NCBI GenBank assembly: GCA_030616435.1
Contig: JAUWXI010000014.1
Coordinates: 1 to 9,206, forward strand
DNA length: 9,206 nt
DNA from: Candidatus Parcubacteria bacterium
GTDB lineage: Bacteria > Patescibacteriota > Minisyncoccia > Minisyncoccales > JAUWXI01
Direction: 5' to 3'
Shown one piece after another: positions 5,399 to 9,206 of this stretch. How positions within the stretch are numbered: position 1 is the first letter of the stretch; each line of letters opens with the position of its first letter. The position numbers and the translations under genes are program-made. The notes below the pieces were generated by a model. The model was not told the origin of the DNA and did not search any database. It worked only from the letters and a program-made list of their open reading frames with translations.

Positions 5399-5926
5399 AT
5401 GGCTATTGAAATCATTCCAAAACCAAAAATTGAAGTTCCTGCAAGGGAAGATATTTTGTTTGTTCTTTCCCTTGTTTTACTTATTCTCTCTTTGGGGGCT
5501 TTCTTTGGTTTGAATTATTACCAGAAGAAGAATTCAAAAACTCTCAGAGACTTAGAAGAAATCTTAACAAGAGAGAAGACAAAAGAGGAAATCACCCTAG
5601 AACAAAAAGTGTTAGAGATAAAAGAGAAGATAGAGAAAATTTCCCTTCTTCTTCCTTCTCACAAAAAGAGTAGTAACCTTTTTAGCTTTTTAGAAAGGGG
5701 TACCCACCCTAAAGTCTTCTTTAGTGACCTTGAGCTAAAACCAGAGAAAGGAAGAGTAGAACTTCAGGGCAAGGCAGAAGATTTTAGGATTTTAGGCCAA
5801 CAACTCTCAATTTTTAAAAAAGAAGAACTTATTGAAGAGTCAGAGCTTCTAAGGGCTAGCATAGGAGAGGAGGGAAGAATAGAGTTTTCAATCAATCTTT
5901 CTTTGAAACCTGAAATTTTTAAATAG
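5399..5926 (+). CDS. pilN: PilN-like type IV pilus inner-membrane protein
   Basis: This is a 175-residue bitopic protein, close to the usual PilN size. A short cytoplasmic tail carries I-E-I-I-P at residues 3-7, which sits where PilN has its INLLP peptide for binding PilM. One membrane segment spans about residues 19-39. A coiled-coil stretch rich in Lys and Glu follows (about 40-85), then a small alpha/beta domain beginning NLFSFLERGTHPKVFFSDLEL, the ferredoxin-like region of PilN. PilN pairs with PilO in the inner-membrane alignment complex. The gene begins 1 base after pilM and ends 1 base before pilO. The assignment rests on topology and gene order more than on strong motifs. Confidence 0.82.
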   Translation: MAIEIIPKPKIEVPAREDILFVLSLVLLILSLGAFFGLNYYQKKNSKTLRDLEEILTREKTKEEITLEQKVLEIKEKIEKISLLLPSHKKSSNLFSFLERGTHPKVFFSDLELKPEKGRVELQGKAEDFRILGQQLSIFKKEELIEESELLRASIGEEGRIEFSINLSLKPEIFK

Positions 5927-5927
5927 C

Positions 5928-6452
5928 ATGGAAAAACCAATTTTCATTTTTATCTTCTTTTTATCAGCCCTTATTCTCTCAGCTTTCTTTACATTTCCTA
6001 AATACCAGGAGGTAATGAACCTCAAAAGCCAGATTGAAGCAAAAAGGACAGTCTTACAATACAAAGAAGACCGTCTTTTACAGCTTAAGGATTTGGAGGA
6101 AAAGTTAGAATATTACAAAGAACCTTTAGAAAAATTAGATTCAGTTTTACCTAAAGATCCTGATTTACCTAACCTTTTTAACTTTTTAGAAAAAACTGCT
6201 TTAGAAAATGGCTTAATTTTGGGAGAGATAAGTTCTTTTACTGTTTCCCCTCCTAAAACAAAAGAACAATTAGGACAGGCTTCTGTTACCTTTTCTCTTT
6301 CAGGTTCTTACTCCTCTTTTAAGAATTTTCTTGATGCTCTGGAAAAATCAGCCAGATTAATTACATTAGAAAACCTTTCTTTTTCTTCTCCTGAAGAGGG
6401 AGAAACTTTTAACTTTGATTTAATAATTAAAGTTTCCTTTTATTCATGGTAA
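5928..6452 (+). CDS. pilO: PilO-like type IV pilus inner-membrane protein
   Basis: This is a 174-residue bitopic protein. Residues 5-23 form a membrane segment starting almost at the N-terminus, followed by a coiled coil (about 27-75) that ends in the PilO-type motif LDSVLPKDPDLPNLFNFLEKTALENGL. A C-terminal ferredoxin-like domain follows, with VTFSLSGSYSSFKNFLDALEKSARLITLENLSF. PilO dimerises with PilN and connects the platform to pilus extension. It lies between pilN (1-base gap) and the small pilP-like gene, whose ATG overlaps the end of this gene by 7 bases. Confidence 0.88.
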   Translation: MEKPIFIFIFFLSALILSAFFTFPKYQEVMNLKSQIEAKRTVLQYKEDRLLQLKDLEEKLEYYKEPLEKLDSVLPKDPDLPNLFNFLEKTALENGLILGEISSFTVSPPKTKEQLGQASVTFSLSGSYSSFKNFLDALEKSARLITLENLSFSSPEEGETFNFDLIIKVSFYSW

Positions 6453-6691
6453 AGATTCTACAAAGAAAATACATAATTTTAGGAGCAGCTCTTTTACTTT
6501 CCTTTTTGGCTTTCCTTTTAGTTCAAAAGGTGTTTTTTAAAGAGGAAGTTAAAAAGGAAATTCCACCACCAAAAATTGAGATTGATTTTCGGGTGCTGGA
6601 GAGTCAGGCTCTAAAGGAACTTGAACCCTTTGAGAAAATTGAACCCTTTGAAGATCAAATTGGTCGAGAAAATCCATTTCTACCTTATTAA
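6446..6691 (+). CDS. Short PilP-like bitopic protein in the pilus operon
   Basis: This is an 81-residue protein with one membrane segment (about residues 9-27), then a charged, Pro-rich tail: PPPKIEIDF, a duplicated EPFE-x-IEPFE, and the C-terminus GRENPFLPY. The GR-x-NPF-x-P ending resembles the start of the conserved PilP core (R-x-PF), and the gene sits exactly in the pilP position after pilO. It has no lipobox and lacks the PilP C-terminal beta domain that binds the PilQ secretin. This fits a cell without an outer-membrane secretin, but it is inference. The start overlaps pilO by 7 bases in another frame, suggesting translational coupling. pilB follows 21 bases later. Named only as PilP-like because most of PilP is absent. 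Confidence 0.75.
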   Translation: MVKILQRKYIILGAALLLSFLAFLLVQKVFFKEEVKKEIPPPKIEIDFRVLESQALKELEPFEKIEPFEDQIGRENPFLPY

Positions 6692-6712
6692 GAGCTATTA
6701 CCTAACACCTAT

Positions 6713-8443
6713 ATGGATCTTATTCAACAATTAGTTAAAAGAGGAGTTTTGGAGAAAAAGGAAGCTACCTCTTTGCAGTTTGAAATAAAGAGCTCAGGGA
6801 AAAAGCCAGAGGAGATACTTTTGGAAAAAGGGGTGGTTACAGAAGACTTTTTGTTTAGTTTAAAAAGTAAAAACTTAAATATTCCTCTAAGAAAAGTTGA
6901 AGAGGGAGGTGTTCCCCTGAAAGTGTTGGAGCAGGTTCCAGAGGAGTCAGCCCGTTACTATCAGATAATTCCCCTGGCGAGAAAAGACAAAGTTCTTGAG
7001 GTGGGCATGGTTTATCCTGAAGACCTGGCCGCCAAGGAGGCCTTAAAGTTTTTGGCTCGTCATGGGAAGTTTGAGTACAAAGTTTTTTTGATTACAAAAA
7101 GCAACTTTGAAAACCTTTTAAAAGAATACAAAACTCTAAGAAGAGAAGTGGGTAAAGCCTTAGAAGAATTTGAGGTTGAGTTTGAACCCGAAAGGATTGA
7201 AAAATGGCCTAAGACAGTTGCCGAATTTGAAAAAATGGCAGAAGAAAAACCCATCAGTAAGGTAGTAGATGTGGTTTTAAGACATGCTGTTGAAGGAGAA
7301 TCTTCAGATATCCATATTGAACCCCAAAAAGCAAAGGCAAGAGTTCGTTTTAGGGTTGATGGAGTTTTACACTCTTCTATCTCTCTACCCTTGGGTGTTC
7401 TCCCATCAGTTGTTGCTAGAATTAAGATTCTTTCAAATTTGAGAATTGATGAAACAAGGATTCCCCAAGATGGAAGATTTTCAAAAGAAATTAGTGGAAA
7501 GGCAATTGATTTCAGGGTTTCTACATTTCCTACCAGCTTGGGGGAAAAAGTAGCCATTAGAATTTTAGATCCCAAAGAAGGATTGAAAGATTTTAGAGAA
7601 CTGGGACTGGAAAGAAGAAATTTTGAGATTGTCCAAGAGGCCGTTAGGAGACCCCTTGGAATAATTTTGGCAACAGGGCCTACAGGTTGTGGTAAGACCA
7701 CAACCCTTTATGCCATTTTAAACCTTCTAAACAAAGAAGGAGTAAACATTGTTACCTTGGAAGATCCTGTTGAGTATTTTATTGAGGGGATAAATCAATC
7801 TCAGGTGAGACCAGAAATAGACTATGATTTTGCTTCGGGTTTAAGGCAGATTGTGAGACAAGACCCTGACATAATCATGGTAGGTGAGATCAGGGATGAA
7901 GAGACGGCAGACCTTGCCACCCATGCTGCCCTAACCGGCCATCTTGTTTTATCCACATTGCATACCTCTAATGCCCCGGGAGCGATTCCCAGATTGATAG
8001 ACTTGGGAGTCAGGTCTTTCTTGATACCACCTACCTTAAGTATTGTCATAGCCCAGAGATTGGTAAGGGAAATTTGTCCTCATTGTAAGAAGAGAATAAG
8101 AGCTAAAGGCAAGATAAGATTATTGATTTTAAAGGAAGTTGAATCTCTTCCCCAGAGAATAAAAAAGGAATTTATAAAGAAAATTAAAACCCCTTACATT
8201 TATAGAGCTGAAGGTTGTAAAAAATGTAAGTTTAAAGGGCTTTTAGGAAGAACTGGTATTTTTGAGGTGCTTAAGATGACAGATAGCTTAGCAGAAATTA
8301 TTTCAAAGGAGCCTTCTGAACTTAAAATCAGGAAAGAGGCCGAGAACCAGGGGATGATAACGATGAGGCAAGACGGAATCTTGAAAGTTCTTGAAGGAAT
8401 TACAAGTATTGAGGAGGTAATAAGAGTAATAGGAGAAGAATAA
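6713..8443 (+). CDS. pilB: PilB, type IV pilus extension ATPase (GspE/PilB family)
   Basis: This is a 576-residue cytoplasmic motor ATPase that drives pilin polymerisation, and it is full length for PilB. Residues of about 1-150 are an MshEN/T2SSE N-terminal region. The middle domain has SSDIHIEPQ and VRFRVDGVLH. Walker A is GPTGCGKTT (322-330, K328). The Asp box is near TLEDPVEY. Walker B is DIIMVGEIRDEE (386-397). The His box is LTGHLVLSTLHT (407-418). A zinc tetracysteine motif, C455-x2-C458 and C502-x2-C505, separates PilB-type extension motors from PilT. All key residues are present. No Shine-Dalgarno site is seen before the ATG. It is followed 1 base later by pilT, so extension and retraction motors are co-expressed. 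Confidence 0.97.
   Translation: MDLIQQLVKRGVLEKKEATSLQFEIKSSGKKPEEILLEKGVVTEDFLFSLKSKNLNIPLRKVEEGGVPLKVLEQVPEESARYYQIIPLARKDKVLEVGMVYPEDLAAKEALKFLARHGKFEYKVFLITKSNFENLLKEYKTLRREVGKALEEFEVEFEPERIEKWPKTVAEFEKMAEEKPISKVVDVVLRHAVEGESSDIHIEPQKAKARVRFRVDGVLHSSISLPLGVLPSVVARIKILSNLRIDETRIPQDGRFSKEISGKAIDFRVSTFPTSLGEKVAIRILDPKEGLKDFRELGLERRNFEIVQEAVRRPLGIILATGPTGCGKTTTLYAILNLLNKEGVNIVTLEDPVEYFIEGINQSQVRPEIDYDFASGLRQIVRQDPDIIMVGEIRDEETADLATHAALTGHLVLSTLHTSNAPGAIPRLIDLGVRSFLIPPTLSIVIAQRLVREICPHCKKRIRAKGKIRLLILKEVESLPQRIKKEFIKKIKTPYIYRAEGCKKCKFKGLLGRTGIFEVLKMTDSLAEIISKEPSELKIRKEAENQGMITMRQDGILKVLEGITSIEEVIRVIGEE
8431..8435 (+). promoter_or_regulatory. Shine-Dalgarno site of pilT inside the pilB end
   Basis: AGGAG lies 9 bases before the pilT ATG at 8445, within the last codons of pilB. 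It supports the chosen pilT start and contrasts with the other pilus genes here, which lack a clear site. Confidence 0.7.
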
Positions 8444-8444
8444 A

Positions 8445-9206
8445 ATGAATTACACACAAGAATTAAAAGAGCTTTTAGAGCTCACAATTAAACAAAGGGC
8501 TTCTGATCTACACATATCAGTAGGTCATCCTCCTGTTTTGAGAATTCACGGGCGTTTGGTGCCTTTGATAAAAAGGAAGAAGTTTTCTCCCGAAGATTCT
8601 CAGGGATTGGCCTTTGCCTTGATGACAGAGGAGCAAAAAGAGAAGTTTTTGCAATCAAAATCTCTTGACTTTTCTTACACCCTTGAAGACAGGGCCCGCT
8701 TCAGGATCAATGTCTTTTTTCAAAGAGGGGTCGTTTCTTCTGCTTTAAGGCTTGTTCCATCAAAAATTCCAACTATTGAAGAACTAAACCTGCCTCTAAT
8801 CTTGCACCAGTTTGCAAAAGCAGCTCAGGGATTTGTTCTGGTAACAGGTCCCTCCAGCCATGGCAAGTCAACGACTTTGGCAGCTCTAATTGATGAAATA
8901 AATCACCAAAGGACAGACCATATTATAACTATTGAAGATCCTATAGAATACATTTTTGAAGATGACCGGGCCATTGTTGATCAAAGAGAACTCTCCAGAG
9001 ATACCTTGTCTTTTGCTCAAGCCCTAAAGGAAACTTTCAGGCAGGATCCGGATGTAATAATGATTGGGGAAATGAGAGATCCTGAAACCATAGCTACTGC
9101 CATTGATGCAGCTGAAACCGGCCATCTTGTTTTTACTACTTTACATACCAATTCAGCTGCCCAAACCGTTCATCGGATTGTTAATAGTTTCCCTTCAGCT
9201 CAGCAA
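8445..9206 (+). CDS. pilT: PilT, type IV pilus retraction ATPase (3' end cut by window edge)
   Basis: The frame from the ATG at 8445 stays open for 254 codons to the right edge. PilT is usually about 350 residues, so roughly the last quarter is missing. Features seen are the N-terminal motif RASDLHISVGHPPVLRIHG, Walker A GPSSHGKST (135-143, K141), the Asp box ITIEDPIEY, Walker B DVIMIGEMRDPET, and the His box ETGHLVFTTLHT. No zinc tetracysteine is seen, and the N-terminal domain is short, as expected of PilT rather than PilB. The usual Walker A is GPTGSGKST. Here the loop reads P-S-S-H but keeps the essential G-K-S. It powers pilus retraction, needed for twitching and DNA uptake. An AGGAG site precedes it, and it is 1 base from pilB. 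Confidence 0.95.
   Translation, partial: MNYTQELKELLELTIKQRASDLHISVGHPPVLRIHGRLVPLIKRKKFSPEDSQGLAFALMTEEQKEKFLQSKSLDFSYTLEDRARFRINVFFQRGVVSSALRLVPSKIPTIEELNLPLILHQFAKAAQGFVLVTGPSSHGKSTTLAALIDEINHQRTDHIITIEDPIEYIFEDDRAIVDQRELSRDTLSFAQALKETFRQDPDVIMIGEMRDPETIATAIDAAETGHLVFTTLHTNSAAQTVHRIVNSFPSAQQ

Noticed and set aside
7060..7701. 213-codon antisense frame inside pilB, with smaller ones at 7822-8049 and 8200-8457
   Set aside because: They lie opposite highly conserved ATPase motifs of pilB and show no independent start signals or recognisable protein features.

Overview
The window looks like a piece of a small, AT-rich genome of the Candidate Phyla Radiation (Patescibacteria), most likely a Parcubacteria-type lineage. 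This is inferred from gene content and style, not from a marker gene. The signs are a compact pilM-pilN-pilO-short pilP-like-pilB-pilT cluster with no pilQ secretin seen, short lysine/glutamate-rich proteins, several unrecognised secreted or membrane-anchored proteins, a cysteine-rich repeat protein, and tight gene packing with few Shine-Dalgarno sites. No rRNA, tRNA, transposase, CRISPR array or phage gene was seen.

Left part (1-2968), minus strand. A two-gene unit joined by an ATGA overlap encodes a membrane-anchored protein of unknown function (1009-1593) and a secreted, very cysteine-rich protein (1012 running off the left edge at base 1). The second carries three 42-residue tandem repeats plus a fourth, divergent one. 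Upstream lie a strong hairpin terminator (1697-1729), a lipoprotein of unknown function (1738-2664) with a clear Shine-Dalgarno site and a consensus-like extended -10 promoter, and a divergent control region of about 300 bases (2665-2968).

Middle part (2969-4305). A single-pass membrane-anchored protein on the plus strand (2969-3478) converges on comF (3508-4239, minus strand), a competence-type phosphoribosyltransferase-family protein. comF is divergent from the pilus operon. The short spacer between them contains a 20-bp tandem duplication, each copy holding a TATAAT box.

Right part (4306-9206), plus strand. This is a type IV pilus inner-membrane and motor operon: pilM (cytoplasmic actin-like platform), pilN and pilO (bitopic alignment proteins), a truncated pilP-like bitopic protein, pilB (extension ATPase) and pilT (retraction ATPase, cut by the right edge). 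Genes are separated by 1 to 21 bp or overlap, so they are probably co-transcribed. PilM, PilN, PilO and the PilP-like protein would form the platform, with PilB and PilT as the motors. The nearby comF fits a link to DNA uptake. The secreted and anchored proteins to the left may be surface or host-contact factors, but that is inference.
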